Below, in pieces: positions 19,425 to 32,655 of a stretch of DNA of 64,000 bases. A model generated the notes under the pieces. That model did not search any database. It saw only the letters and a program-made list of their open reading frames with translations, and was not told where the DNA came from. Position 1 is the first letter of the stretch. Each line of letters opens with the position of its first letter. The position numbers and the translations under genes are program-made. Origin of the DNA: Chara braunii. Lineage: Eukaryota; Streptophyta; Charophyceae; Charales; Characeae. The DNA is taken from assembly GCA_003427395.1 (NCBI GenBank), contig BFEA01000833.1, positions 316,916-380,915 on the forward strand, given 5' to 3'.

Positions 19425-22400
19425 GAATTAAAGGAGAGGTTGAAAAACTATGAATGACTACTCACCTCTTTTCGAATGCTCAGAACCCCTGGACTCCCAA
19501 ACAAAACTCTCTAAAACTGTCCAACACTGTCTTATTCCCTGTCGAGCTCTCCCAGGCCTCACACCCCCACCCGGCTAGGTTACAGAGCAACACGACTCGC
19601 CCCAGCTCCGGCCAGCGTCGTCCCAACAGCTACCCTTGGTTGTCCCTTGGAATGCCCACCCCAAAGCATCCCCAGATCTCTCTACCAGGCCTCTCGCTCC
19701 TGCAATCAGCAGGTTACAGGGCAACACCCCAGCACCGGCCAGCGTCGTTCTGGCATCGAACAACCACAGATCAATGAACGTATCAGTATCAAACAGCCTA
19801 AAGCGAGTTGCTAGAAGTCCCAGAATCTTAAAACATTCTCCTTTTTTTTTAACAAAAATCAATGCTATTTGAGGTAAATTTGGAAGACTATCCACCAGTG
19901 AAAATCCCAGCAATTGTCTTCAAACACTGTAGGGCGCCACAGGGTCCTAACACCCTCGAAGTCCTCAAATGTTGTCTTATTCCCTACCAAGCTCTACCAA
20001 GCCTCTCAACCCCACTATAGGTTACAGGGCAAGGCAACCCTTGATTGTCCCGTGAAACGGCCCCCCTAGGCATTCCCAGATCTCTTTACCAGGCCTCAAG
20101 CTCCTGCTGTGAACAAGGTACAGGGTCAACCCCCCAGCACCGGCCAGCGTTGTTCTGGCATCAAACAACTGCAGGTCCATGAATAAAACAACATCAAAAA
20201 TCGCCTCAAGGAATTTGCAAGGAGTCCCAAGAGCCTAAAAGTGTTCTACCACAACCACCGAGAACAATCACAACCTCTAGAGGATAGCCCTGTCCGAACA
20301 CGTCACCCGTTTTTTTTTTTTTTTTTTAACGAGATAAAACATGAGTGACATACAACAAATTGAAAGCAAAAAATCCGAACCGAAACCACCGACTAGCAAA
20401 CTTCCCACGCAACAACTGGAAAAAAACAAAGTCCCCGTGATCAGTCCTCGAACCGAAACGCGGCTGGTCTCATAACCCCCTATGCTAGGGTTACAGGGCA
20501 CCACCATGCCCCATTACCGACCAGCCTGGTATAGACGGCAAGGAGTGCCTTCCTCCCTCAACAACTCCCATTAGCCGCACGCCCCTAGGTGATAGGGATA
20601 AAACCCCAGCAACGGCTGCGTCGAACGTGGTGGTTCTGCCTTCCTCCCTCGACAGAGTTCCCCAAGCCTCACGCTCCCCCAGGTTATAGAGCAACGCTCC
20701 AACACCGGTCTACGTTGTCCCAACCACGTCCTTCTGACCTACTGACGAAGACTAAGGCCCTTCCCCTGTTACACCCCCCTACGAACTTCTCACCCGTCTG
20801 TGCGAATAATCTGCTTCCTTTAATCGTATGTTCTTTTACTAAAAAATACCTAATTGACGATTTGCATAAAAGTTTAAGGAGACTATAACAACTCTACTCA
20901 AGCTCGCCAACGCAATTATATTTTTTGCCCGAGTCTGCTCAGCCACACACCCCCACCGCTAGGTTACAGGGCAACACAACTCACCCCAACTCCGACCGAC
21001 ATCCTCCAAGCAGCAACCCTTGATTATTCTGTGAGATGCCCGCCCCTAAGCATCCCCAATTTCTCTACCAGGCCTCATGCTCCAGCTTCGCAGGTTACAG
21101 GGCAACACCCCAGCACCAACCAGCGTCATTCTAGCAGCAAAAAAAACGCCGATCCACAATTATGACATAAACAAGCACACCTAAGAAAATTTGCTAACAG
21201 TCTCCAATGAGAGAAGCCTTATCAGAAAACACCAATTGGAACATGGAAAATCACGTCAAAGTTTGAAAGTTTTAAACAAAATCATCAAAGTAACCAGATC
21301 ATTAGATTAGGCAGAATTCATCACGAATCATTGACAAATTAGAAAATTGAATCATGACAAATTAGAAAATTAAATCATGACAATTTAGAAAATCGATCTA
21401 CGACGAAATTTAGATAACCTGTATGAACTGTTTTTAGCATTTATGAATATGATATCCAAATAGGAGTTTCAATAGGTTTTTTGAAAATCAACATCAGAGT
21501 ACACTTATGAATTTCCTGCTAGCAAGTATACAAATTTTACGAATTAGAACACCCGACTAGAATTGTTCTTTGGGAATTTGAGACAGAAAGTAGGTCATAA
21601 AATTTACCAGATGTTGTAATCTGAAGACTAATTTAGATGGTTATATGAGTACAAAACAAAATAGTCAATTGTAAACTTTGACCATCAATTTATGAAAAAA
21701 AAGAAATTACGAATTGAAAATCAGACAAAAATCAGATTTACAGATCATCCGTCGGATGTCGAGATCGGAAAATATTAGGAAATATCAAACTAGCAATGAG
21801 ACATCCCTAACCATCAAATCATCTAACGGAGTAGTACTTTAGGGTTAAATTCTTAAAAATGTTGCACTCAGAGCTTCCGTCGCTACGTGATGCCGCCTTG
21901 AACTTTACCTGAAATCATCAATCAATGCAGACCATCACGCACCGCTCCGCTCCCGCAGTCCCCTTATCCAGCTGCCTGACCGTTGCCCAGGCCAAACTAA
22001 GCTCATGCCTCTTCCTATAGAAGGAGTCGCTCTTCCTCCCCACAGTCGGTGATAGTAAAGCCTTACGGCAAAGTGCACCAACCAGAAGAGATTATTGGGA
22101 CGCCCCCGCCTCCCTTTTACTCCCCGAGCGCGGTTATGTTGTGAATGACCATGTGAAGCCTGCCAACACAGCTTCACAAAGAATTTAATCCAGATCCAAC
22201 GACCCATAACAGCAAAGAATCGGAGAAGCGAGAGATAGAGATTAAACACAGAGGGCAGAAGGAGTGGCGTTATAACCCTATGCCACATGGCACCCCCCCC
22301 CACATACACGACTACTCAAACGACACACCCCTCAAACCACACGCCCCTCCTGCATCCACATTCACGGAAGTCTCTAAGAAGCGTCATCGCCACANAAAAT

Positions 22401-22485
22401 ATTGACCCGCCATGCCCTCGTGAAAGCACCATCGCAGCTTCGCGTCTCAACGCGCGTTGGTGCACATGTCATTTCGGCCCGGGCG

Positions 22486-22513
22486 GGCGCAACGCTCCCG
22501 GTAGCGTTGCGCC
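22486..22513. repeat. GC hairpin near the 5' end of R1
   Basis: The arms GGCGCAACGCT and AGCGTTGCGCC pair perfectly around CCCGGT. The same hairpin with a compensated base-pair change occurs in R2. Confidence 0.85.
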
Positions 22514-22639
22514 GCCTGTTCATCAGCTGCCACCTTGGCAGTGGTGAAATTAGGCGCGCTCAAACAGCTTCACACCCCTGTAAAAACAATTCTACATGCC
22601 CAACGGGTCAATCAACACAGGGTACTACTAAGTAGGTCA

Positions 22640-25590
22640 GGAATCGTAGATGGAGAATCCTCACCACCGAAGAAAGAAAGGAACAATGCAGTGTCATTCC
22701 TTTTCCCCCTCCCTCACCCCAATTTACCCCAACTGCCTTATATCCATGAAATCATCGTCCGCAGGTCTCGCTTCAACAAGGGCTGCCAAAACAGGTCACA
22801 TCAGCAGAGCTCGACAATTGTGTGATGAATATTACGCCTTGAGGCAGGATGGTACGAAGATGGGTCAAACTCGAGCAGTAGGACAAGCACAAGGGCAGGG
22901 GGAAGACGGGGGGTTATAGAATGATCAATCAAAAAGGGAAACGCAATAGGGGGAAGAGGAAACATGGGTAGGGAAAGGAGGGACAATTGTTCAGTCATCG
23001 CAGTGCAAAAAGCCATCCACATCTTCTCCTTTATCAGGAGTTGGACAGCAAAAAGTTGGACAACAAAAATAATATAACAATGCTCAGTCACAAGCGCTTA
23101 TCAAACAAGTACATTAGAGATAAGAAGAAAGGACCCACAAATACAATCCCTACACATTCCTCTTAGCAGTCTTCCTTCCGTTCGAGCCTTTTTTCTTTCC
23201 AAATTCATCACTCCCTCTGAGAACAAAGTAATTATTTCAGGGGGAAAGCAAACAATGATAAATACATATCCATCTCAGAAACTTACAGAATTGGATATTG
23301 TCTACCAAGCTCATGCTAATAATTGGGTATTTCAGGACGACGCTGCATACAAATCAACCAATGATAAAATAAAATGGATAGATAAGCGTTTGTCAAATCT
23401 CAAAGGAAGCCCAGAGGCGGCACAAGAATACTTTTTTATTCAACCAGTTTCTTCCACTGCTTTCACAGTACTTTGTCTTCATGAGAATGACAAGCGAATG
23501 ATTAATAAGTGGAAGAAATTGCGATGTGACAGATCTGAAGTGTGGATCTACCCGTGGGTCCTAGGTCCCCTTGAAATAGGGCCCGGATGAGCGCAAAGCA
23601 CAAATGATGGAGGAATGTCCCGATCGAAATCCAAGTCTCCTTTATTCATGACTTTGGGGAAATATACGATATTGTAGATTTCATAAATCCCCTCCCCGCC
23701 TATGTGGCATGACGGGATGATTATCTCATGCTTGCTTTAAATCATCCAGCATCCCAACCCTTTAATATCGATGATATTATCCCATATAGGGTTGGAGGGA
23801 AGGCGTACCATATTCACACTGTGCATAAACTACGACCATGGTGTTTTCACTGCAAAGCTTATGGTCATTTATGTACAGATTCCACCTGTCCCCAACACCC
23901 GGGTCGCAGGAATCGAGCAACGGGCTGCTTGTTAAGTGATCCGTTCAAATCAACCTTTGGCGGACTGTGGACCCGGGTCATGAAGGATGGGTGTATGCGG
24001 AAGGGGCTTCAAAAGGCGGGAATCCCAAATGATGGACATGGAAAAAACAGGGGGAACCCAACTGGGAGACTCAACCAGCCGATACTTGGATTTCACCTGA
24101 ATTACCAATTAAACCACGTCCTTTTCCACCTCCTACTCTATCTGGTCCTTCAACACAGCAACAAGGGGCAGCAGTTTCTAAGGAAGCAAGAGGAAAAGAC
24201 AAAGGAAAAAAACCTCAAAATCACATGCAGTGGCGCTAGAAATGTAGTTCACAGAGTGAGGAAGGGACCAAACAGGGATTACCAGGTCCCCAACCTGCAC
24301 AATATCTATAAATAGCAATCTAAGGAGCAGAGGAAGGAAGAGGAAGTAGAGGAGATGAAAAAAAAAAAAAAAAGATGAGGGTCAGGAAGAAAGGGAGGAT
24401 CAAGGAAATGAAATGCAAGAATCAGAACAAAGTTTGGTTCGTAAACGGCGAAGGGAAAGGGTGGTGGTGAGGGGGGTAGGGATCGGGAAAAAAAATAAAA
24501 AATGATAACGGAGTCGAGGTTACAAACTTCTTCCTCTGGGCAGCAGCAACCTATAATGGAGGGAACTACAGATGAGAGGTTGTCCTCACAAGATTCAGAG
24601 GAAGTAAAAGAAATGATGATAGATCCCTTCATTGATATGTTTGGGCCAGCTCCAATGGATGTTGAACCCCTCCCCCACCTGATGACATTGTAATGATAGA
24701 AGTTGTTGAGGCTGAACAGCAGAAAAAACAAGCTGCTTAGTCTTCTCAATCCTCGCAAGTAAATCAGAAAACTCAAAATCAGATTCTAGCGGAGCAGAAA
24801 ACGACACAGTTGGCCGATTGGCTTCTCCTGAACCTCAAACTGCATTTTGGAGCAACAACTGATGAGTTCGGGGGTGCTTCCTATGTAGAATTGTTTAATT
24901 TATTAGACACTAGCCCCAACGTGAAATCAATTTTAGAAAAAGGGCTACCAGCTGGGATGCAGTGGCCGGAAGCAAGTCTCTGATTGCTCCATATTGTGGC
25001 ATTCATGTTTCACCTCCCACCTACTGCTTCCGCAGATTCTGATAAGGGACAGGCGGTCCTTGAGGACAATAGCGCGTTTGTGGCTACTGCAATGGCTTCA
25101 TCAAGAACCCCTACCGACCCGTTGGGTGTGCCCAGCGGATCTGTGGGGACTCTTTATGCTTCTGCTGATGAAACACAAGGCATTTCCAGTCAGATCTCAG
25201 AAGTTGAAGGTGCAAGTTCACAGTCAGAGAAGCAGAGGACTGCAAGTGGACAAGGGAGGCAGACCATAGGTTTTTCCTCTTTTGCAATGGAAAAAAACAA
25301 GAAAGAGAAAAGTGTAGAAAATAAAAAAAGAGGGAAAAAATCAAACAAGCGATGGGCCCAAGACATTTTTCGTAAAGGTTCAACCCACATCAATAGGAGA
25401 ACAAAATGGGCTGAAAGAGGACATTGAACCAGACAATCACGATACTCTCTCACAGGTACATGAGGAGTTGGGACCCAGCAAAAGACAGGGCCTTAGAAAC
25501 ACTTTGGAAAAGGGCCAAGTTGTTAGATCTCAGACACCAAAAGGGAATCTAGTGATCCCGGTTTGCAAGAGAGCCAGGAAATAGGAAGTT
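22640..25590 (+). pseudogene. LINE ORF1 (zinc-knuckle nucleic-acid-binding protein), decayed
   Basis: Coding blocks at 23255-23590 (QKLTELDIVYQAHANNWVFQ ... WKKLRCDRSEVWIYPWVLG), 23728-24315 and 24984-25427 lie in order. The second has IIPYRVGGKAYHIHTVHKLR followed by a CCHC-like knuckle (C-F-H-C-x4-H-x6-C) at about residues 38-53. The third is a Ser/Gln-rich then Lys-rich tail. Plant-type LINE ORF1 proteins bind the element RNA through such knuckles. Stops and frameshifts break it. It lies just upstream of ORF2 in the same direction. From 22560 to 23250 no clear domain is seen. Confidence 0.65.
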
Positions 25591-26104
25591 AGTCTCTCGC
25601 CCATAGGACATGATCAATATGGTGGGGTGACAATGAGGGGTTGGACCGGGTACATTAACTATCAGTTTGCAGGAGACCGCTCCTTCAAGAGAGATTTACA
25701 TAATTTCTTCTGAAAACATTTTGACCCGGGCCCCCTAGCAACCATAACCGAGACAGGAGACAAAGCGCATTTAGCTAAATGCGACATTTTTTGTCCGGTT
25801 TGAGGAAAATAAGGAGGCTGGTTTAAAATGGTTCACACATGCTTCTCTCATGGAACTCCAGCAGCGGAAAATTAAAGTTAACCAAGTCTGGTCGGCAACG
25901 CACATCACGGCCTTCCAGTGTACTATGTTGCGCAGGGGACTATTCCATCCCCCTTCAGACTTAGATACAGGTAATTGGGTCAGGCTATAGGTCAGGTATA
26001 AGCCTATAACCTGAGTTTAGTCTGTGCATTAAAAATATCGAGGTGCTACAAGCATTGTATGAAAAAAAACAGCCTGGATCAGAGCAACCAAATCAACTGA
26101 TTTG

Positions 26105-29100
26105 GATTTGCACTCTCTGAATGTGAACGGTTTGGCCACAACGGATGCACAGAAATGACGCTCTATCCTATAACAGCTTAGGGGGGTAGGAGGGAAGACC
26201 TGGCCAGATTTGGTGTGTAAACAAGGGACACATCTTACTGAGTCCCCAACTCACATGTGGGCCCATAAATTGATATGGTCTTTCCAAGAATTATGTGTCC
26301 ACTCCCCACGCAGTGGATCATCAGGGGTGGCTATTTGGATTCCTCCAGAGTCCAGGGCAGAGATAATACACTGGACAGCTGGTCAGGAACAGGGTAAATG
26401 GGTGTCGGCATTAATTATACGGGAATAGGAAGTACTCTTTCTGATCAGTATTTATGCGCCCAATGAGGGGGAAGATAGGAACCGATTCTTTGAGGTCATT
26501 CGCATACAAATCCCAACCGTGATCCCAGTGATTATGGTAGGGGACTTCAATGCAGCCTCATATAGATGGATGGATAAATGAAGAATACCTTCCCCCTGCC
26601 CAACATATATGAAAGAGGATAAACAACTCATTCAAAGGTTATGTCATGACGAGCATCCATTTGACACTTATCATAGGAGTTTTATACAAGAACGTTTATA
26701 TACATGTATTCGCAACAATGGGACATCACATCAATCCAAATCTCGTATTGATTTAATTTTGATATCTGATGACTTGGACCATGCCCTACAAGGGGGAGTG
26801 ATCTTTCCTCAGAGTCCTTGACCTGGGGCAGACCATAAGATGTCCGCAACTCTTCTTACTTTCATAAAAAAACCCGATAAAGGGAGAGGTTTCTATAAGT
26901 TGAATACCTTTCTCCTATATCAATCCCACTTCAAGCATTATATTGGTGACGTATGAAAATTTTGGCACTCTACCAAAGGAGTTTAGGAGTTATTTGTGGC
27001 TTGGTTTAACAATGGGTTGACTTTTACAGCAAAAAAATGCAATGAATATCCGAAATTACTTGCAAAGCAAAGATACTCTCAAGAAATGGATATTCAAGAA
27101 TAAATTATTTATCATGAACAGCATGATCGACCAGACTTGGTCTTGAATCAGATCGATATACAGGATCTCAAATCACAAGTCCTAACCTTTGCATAACACT
27201 GTTGGCAAGGGTATCTAGTACGTGGTAAACTCACAAGGCATCAGACCGAAGGTCAGATGAACACTACTTTCTTTGCAATGACAAAGATACGAGCTAGACG
27301 TAATAATATAGAAATTTTATATGATCCACTTAAAACATCAACATTTATATTTACCACGTTAGCTAATAGTTTGAAAGTAGCCTATGACTTCTTTCATGAG
27401 TTGTTTCCCTCATCTAAACAACCAGGCTGAGAGGAAGACGACGATAGGGCAACGACAAACTTCCTCACACCTCTTACACAATGTCTGACAAATGAACAGA
27501 GACTCCACTTGGATAGACCTATAACAAAGAAGGAAATTTGGAAGACCCTTATGCAAATGGAGGAAGATAAAACCCTTGGGATTGACAGGCTTCCCAAATA
27601 ATTTTGGGAAAGCATGTGACCCCCATTCTCCTTTGATCTTATGAAATTTAATGAACATGTGCGTGAATCAGGTGAAATGGGTGATATAGTAGGGCAAGGG
27701 GTACTTACTTTTCTTTACAAAAAGGGTGATAAAATAAATATATATAATTATCGCTCTATAACTTTATTGGTAGTAATTTATAAAAATATTGCGAAGGCTA
27801 TTGCAAATAGGATTATCCCGGTTATGGCAGATATTATCCACCCCTTCCAAACATGATTCGTCCAAGGGCGTCATATCCAAGATAACGTGTTATAAGTCAA
27901 TGAAATGATCAGACTTTCTCTGCAGTCGAAGAGCAATGCAGACTTTGTTTTTATGGATTTCGAAAAGGCGTACGATCATTGCATTGACGATTCTTAGATG
28001 CATGTCTCCAAAAACTTAAGTTTGGGCCAGTATTCCGCCAATGGGTGCAAATCTTGCATTGCAATGCTACAATTCGTATATAAATCAATGGTCTCCTTCC
28101 TCCACAGATTATGTTACAAAGATCAGTAGACAGAGGGACTGTTTCGCCCCCTTCTGTTTCCTCATTATAATGGAAGCATTAGGGACTAACCTCAGAGTTA
28201 ATAACTAATAATAAGAATATAGCTCGTTTACGTATAACAGGTATTCCTGAGGAATTTATTCGTACAACCTCTATGTTTACAGATGGCCTCACACTAATGG
28301 TAGAGGCTTCAGTTTCAAACATGGAGGAGATTAAGAAATTAATGGATAAATTTTCACAGGTGTTTGACATGGTGGTCAACTCGGGAAGTAAGACACAAGG
28401 ATGGTGGATGCATTCCAATGGACATCGTCCACCAGAAGAACCTACTAATGAAAAAATATGGCTGGTTTTCAAGCAATATTTATCGTATTTCATCTCGAAT
28501 TAAGTAGATCCCGCAAGAAGCTCTCATTCGTATTCTAGGTGTTTCTATTTCAGCACAAGGAAAACCAGTAACTAATGATGAGTTGATCTCCAAACCAGCC
28601 CTGGATAAGATAAGTCAACGGAAAAACCAACATATATCACCATTTGGCAGAGCACTCCTAATCAACAATGTAATAATAACTTCAATTTGGTACAAATCAG
28701 CACTCTGGTCACTGAGTAAGAAATCCGTCAAGGAAATCAAAAGACAACTTACCTCCTTCCTATGGAGAGGTGATCATGAGCTAGCTCATGTTACTCCAAG
28801 AGTAGCATGACACACATTAATTCAACCTAAATACAAAGGAGGACTAGGCATTTTGGATTCATCTTTGCAAAATCAGGCCTTGGCCATACAATGGATCAAA
28901 TGCTTGGTCTTTACCACAGACCTCTCATGGAGAGACCTAACACTTAAGAAAATTTGACGTTTGACACCTCAGACTACCGAAGACATTCATCCTCTCTCTT
29001 GGGTTGAAGACCGGTTTTGGAGCATTCCAGAACACACTCTCATTCTCAGGCATTGGGGGATCGTGGAGCTGCTCGAAGGGATCTAGCCCCATATGATTTA

Positions 29101-29995
29101 TGTGTCACTTTACCACGCACCTAAATCTAGACGTTCAGCCATTTCGTCCAGTTCGCTGATTCCAAAAGCTTAAGGAGCGTCCAACTAAGTTTGCATGACT
29201 ACAATGACAAATTATACATCGCTGCCTCCCAACTAATGATTGGTTGATAGCTCACTCATCTTTCGAACAACGATGACTATCACTCCCATGGTGCAAGTCC
29301 TGTTATATGACATTTCCTAGCCGCAAGATAAGAGAAACAATTGAACATATTTTCTTACAGTGCCCAGAATCGGTACTCTTGTGGTGCAGATGAGATTGCA
29401 TTTGGAGACAATTGACAAACTTGGATTGACCTTGGGACTAGAGGGCTATCCTATTAGGAGCATGGGGCTCTCCCTCATCCTCGGATTTTGTACAAAAAAA
29501 CAAAATTTCTCTCACGCAAAACTATAATATGGACACTCTGGTACAAATGTTGTGCATGTGCTTTGGACGGAGTAAGAATAGAGGGGTTGGAAATTACTGA
29601 AACAGGTAAACAATTTATTGAAACTAAGATTTGAGCTCAATGGCATAACACCCAATCTAAAATATTAACATTCCAACAAACGAAGGATATTCACAATGCA
29701 ATTCTACAATTCTCAAAAGACTGGTTGGCGGGGGATAATGGAGGGGGGTTGGGTCATGTGTCATGGCCAGGGGGAGAGGGTATTGTTGCCCCTTTCAAAA
29801 GAAATGTTCAACTCATTTTCCACGAATGGATGATAATTCAACAAGGCAAATTTGAATTATTTGAGGTCCCTAAAGAACTTCTCATATTTATTCCCGCCTT
29901 CTACTATGGCAATAGTAGACAACCAATGGTTTGGACATGCATCCTAAGTCAGAAAACAACAAGGATTGTTATTATAATTTTTCTCAGCGCATAGA
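26105..29995 (+). pseudogene. LINE ORF2: APE-type endonuclease and reverse transcriptase, decayed
   Basis: Endonuclease motifs come first: LNVNGL, SIYAPNEG, VGDFNA (about 26541), SRIDLILIS and GADHKM. The RT follows: FLYKKGDKINIYNYRSITLL, HPFQT...FVQGRHIQDNVL, FMDFEKAYDH (motif A, about 27950). Motif C is changed to FTDGLTL where FADDL is expected, so a catalytic Asp is lost. The post-RT segment (LINNVIITSIWYKSALWSLS, SFLWRGDHE, IQPKYKGGLGILD) and a zf-RVT region (ETIEHIFLQCPES, about 29330) complete the order. From 26.1 to 27.9 kb one frame is kept despite about fifteen stops; frameshifts start near 27.98 kb. This is the most complete LINE here. Confidence 0.85.
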
Positions 29996-29999
29996 AAGG

Positions 30000-30172
30000 T
30001 TAAAAATCTATGGATATCTGGCGGTCCTCGGCGGACTGAGCAGGCAGGTCTCAGCTCATTTGTCACATGTTTATATTTGTCAACAAGACTTTATTCTCAT
30101 TGTATAAGGTACGCTGGACCCGCTTTCCATCAGGTGATACACCCCACCAATAGATTGGGTGGGGGAAAAAAA
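30000..30172 (+). other. LINE 3' UTR and conserved tail
   Basis: After the ORF2 region a tail reads GGTACGCTGGACCCGCTTTC ... CCCCACCAATAGATTGGGTG and ends in an A-rich run. It belongs to the same tail family as 55983, 56550, 41764 and 63865. Confidence 0.7.
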
Positions 30173-30174
30173 AA

Positions 30175-31010
30175 TCAACCTTGAGGCTTGACAACAACAA
30201 ATAAATCATAGGGTGTGTTTACATTGTAAAAAAACCTAATCATTTTGTGCGACTGTGTTTCATACTGACAAGAAACCAAAATCAGGCTTATAAGGTTTGT
30301 TTGTCCTCCCTATAGCGAAGAAGGAACAACAGTCTGTACCATTGTCTATCCCAGTTCTTCAATAAAATTTGCATCTGCAACCTAAGTTTAGGCTAACCAA
30401 AAACACCCAACAAATAATTTGCTTGTATAGAACCTTGGGTAGACCAGGAAAACATTGTGTCATTAACTTTAACGTACATCTGCAGGAATGACTTGGATAT
30501 AAAAACAATTGGGTTTGACTCAGAGGTGGTTAAGCTAATATATTTCTGGTTGTATATAAATATTATAAATCCTACAATTTAAACGACCTGATTGATTGCA
30601 GGACTACTGCATATTTTATGTCCCTGGGTGGCTTCAGGAAGACACACAAATGAAGGTTAAGAACTGGTGCTTCTACTTCCAACGATGTTTGCATTTTTAT
30701 GAATAATTCTCCTTCTACTCTTGTTTATACCACTTTGGATGGTAATCTAGGAATGCACGTTTCAACTTATCGGCGATCCGTCTTAGATTAGTATCCAGAC
30801 GTGTAAAATGTACGTGCATTGTATATGAACACAATACATACTGCATATTTTGTTCGACAATAACATACATACCTTACACAATAAATCTACGGGTTCAACT
30901 TTTCGAGAGCTGTAACAAAGAGGGAACCTGGTACCGACACCAAAGGTAGTGTTGTCATGGGTGGTCCCTAAATGTCGGGACACCACATGTAGCAAGGAGT
31001 ATTGGATTTG
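30175..31010. other. No gene recognised
   Basis: AT-rich sequence with only short frames on both strands. No repeat partner was noticed in the window. Confidence 0.45.
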
Positions 31011-31011
31011 G

Positions 31012-31094
31012 ATTTTTTTTTTTTTTCGGAACAACCCCCGGGTTTGCTAGGGGTGCTGGTAAGAGCCCCTAGGAACACCTGCGGTTGGCTCCAT
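31012..31094 (-). other. LINE-type 3' tail with poly(A), minus strand
   Basis: A T-run at 31014-31026, then (reverse complement) GGGGCTCTTACCAGCACCCC and GGGGGTTGTTCCG before poly(A). The same block ends the LINE at 63926-63998 (CTCTTACCAGCACCACTAGC ... GGGGTTGTTC, poly(A)). Here it directly follows repeat P1, so it is the 3' end of the minus-strand retroelement or of a LINE next to it. Confidence 0.65.
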
Positions 31095-31095
31095 T

Positions 31096-31815
31096 TCATA
31101 GTAATTGCGATTGAAACTTTACACGTCAACATGTCAAAGACATGAGACACTTCAAACTAAAGCATTCATAAAATTTTTCAAAAAACATATCGTACAGGTT
31201 GGGCATCCCCGAGGCCATGTTTCGAAACTCACCACGGTGTCATCGTCAGGAGGTTCTCGCCAACCTTCTTCCCTAACCTTCCCTCATCATTACCACTATC
31301 CCACTCCCGTTCTCACTTCGCACTAACATCCAGATGCTAGCGTTCCATGAGATACGTTCGACCTGTAGGAGGTTTAACTCTTTCGTACGCTCATACCCTA
31401 TTACATGCGACCCCAGGTATATTGTCATAGTTCACTGTCTCATACAGGCTCGTGGCTTAGTCCCCATGGCGAGTCCTATCGGGTATCAGTCATGGAGCCT
31501 ACACCCTCGTTGTTCGTCCGTATATTATTTGTGGTCCGCAGTCCCCATGCTCTGGAATGAACAACAGGTCTCGTGTTCGAAACTGCTTCCTTGGGAATTC
31601 GGGCCCTCACGCTGAAAAAAGAAAAACAACAAAAAACGGGAAAGATCGGAAAAACTAACAAAAACAATGTAAAGGTCACATATTCGATACCGGTTTCCCA
31701 TAAACTATGGTTGTGGAATTGACCACAAAACAGTCTACGACATTCTGAGCTCGTGGTCCACAAAACAGTCAGTGCCACACTACGCTCATGGTCCCTGTCC
31801 GTATCTTATTTGCTA
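31096..31815. repeat. Direct repeat P1 (3' terminal repeat of the IDD-RT element)
   Basis: Homologous at high identity to 36562-37147, 38057-38154 and 38342-38421. Shared blocks include CATCATTACCACTATCCCAC, CTGTCTCATACAGGCTCGTG and GTGGTCCACAAAACAGTCAG. P1 lacks the two insertions present in P2 and so serves as the empty-site reference. Confidence 0.85.
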
Positions 31816-32034
31816 ACTGGAGGAAAAAACTATCGTATACCAAACTCGGACATTATCTATCTACAACCCATTCTTCGAAACATACAATTGTCAATCATCC
31901 ATGTTGTCAGGTCATCACACATCTCCCACACGTTCGTCAGATCATACATTTTTCCATCATTTGTCTCCTACATGCGATCAGTTATCTAAGTACAACCACA
32001 CTTATCATCCTACTTTACCAAACCAATATCACCA

Positions 32035-32655
32035 CTATGGCACTATGTAGTCATACTTGTCAACAAATTCAGTGTGTATTCCCAGACTTTGTCCCTGCAC
32101 CGTGCAAATCTTATGATTACCCTGAGAAAAAATATGTGTGAGAATCCTTTCAATCCCAGTTCCCTCTCCAAACTCAACTCTCATTGGTATCTCGGATCTG
32201 ATCAGTGTATTCTGATTGATTCTATGAAGATAACTACTCACGATCGCACTCTTTTGCTTCTTGTCTCCCCAAGATTGGTATGATTGTCCTATTCCGAACT
32301 CCAATTTTTCATCTTTCCATAGACTTTCCTCATTTTTTGACATCTGTATGCATCCCAAATACGGGTACGTTCGTTCAGTATGTACTTGACAACCTAGGAA
32401 ATCGAAAGTACCCAACCCATTATTTGACCTTTTCAAACACAAATTGTTGGTGTAGCAAGCGTCGAATCTCTGTTGGATCGCTTTTGCCTCATGCTCTCGT
32501 AACGCAGCCGTGATCAGTGTCACGTCGTCAATTAGTCTGATCCCGAACACCTTCCTCTCATGGTCCCCAAACTCTTCAGGAACTTGTACTATGTGTGCGC
32601 CCACATAATACACGCTAAAGAAGAACTTGTATCTTTCCCCATGAGGATCACTGGT
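32035..32655 (-). pseudogene. Reverse transcriptase, palm motif C and C-terminal part
   Basis: The open frame reads YKFFFSVYYVGAHIVQVPEE, then FGIRLIDDVTLITAALREHE (motif C, IDD), then FDFLGCQVHTERTYPYLGC and KNEESLWKDEKLEFGIGQSY, ending near LHRIN and a Gly/Ser tail. It is separated from motifs A and B by the TIR element at 32656-33045. The IDD box differs from the FADD of the window's LINEs and is closer to Penelope-like or LTR-type RTs. No endonuclease domain follows before P1. Confidence 0.65.

Larger units (their letters stand above)
19018..22558 (-). mobile_element. R-family non-coding retroelement, copy R1
   Basis: On the minus strand the element runs from about 22558 (5' end) to a poly(A) tail seen as the T-run at 19021-19045. 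The flanks match over 12 of 13 bases (CTCAAACAACTTC at 19005-19017; CTCAAACAGCTTC at 22559-22571), consistent with a target-site duplication. Next to the poly(A) lies the shared 3' tail (CCCAGCACGTGCTGCTCCCC). The body has repeated blocks with the core GGTTACAGGGCAACAC (about nine copies), an A-rich middle and a GC-rich hairpin (22486-22513) near the 5' end. No frame encodes a recognisable protein. Copies R2 and R3 have the same layout. Confidence 0.7.

Noticed and set aside
26105-27960. Reassigned stop codons (TAA/TAG read as Gln)
   Set aside because: TGA is equally common in frame, frameshifts and a lost RT catalytic Asp occur further on, and other ORFs here are also broken, so decay is simpler.
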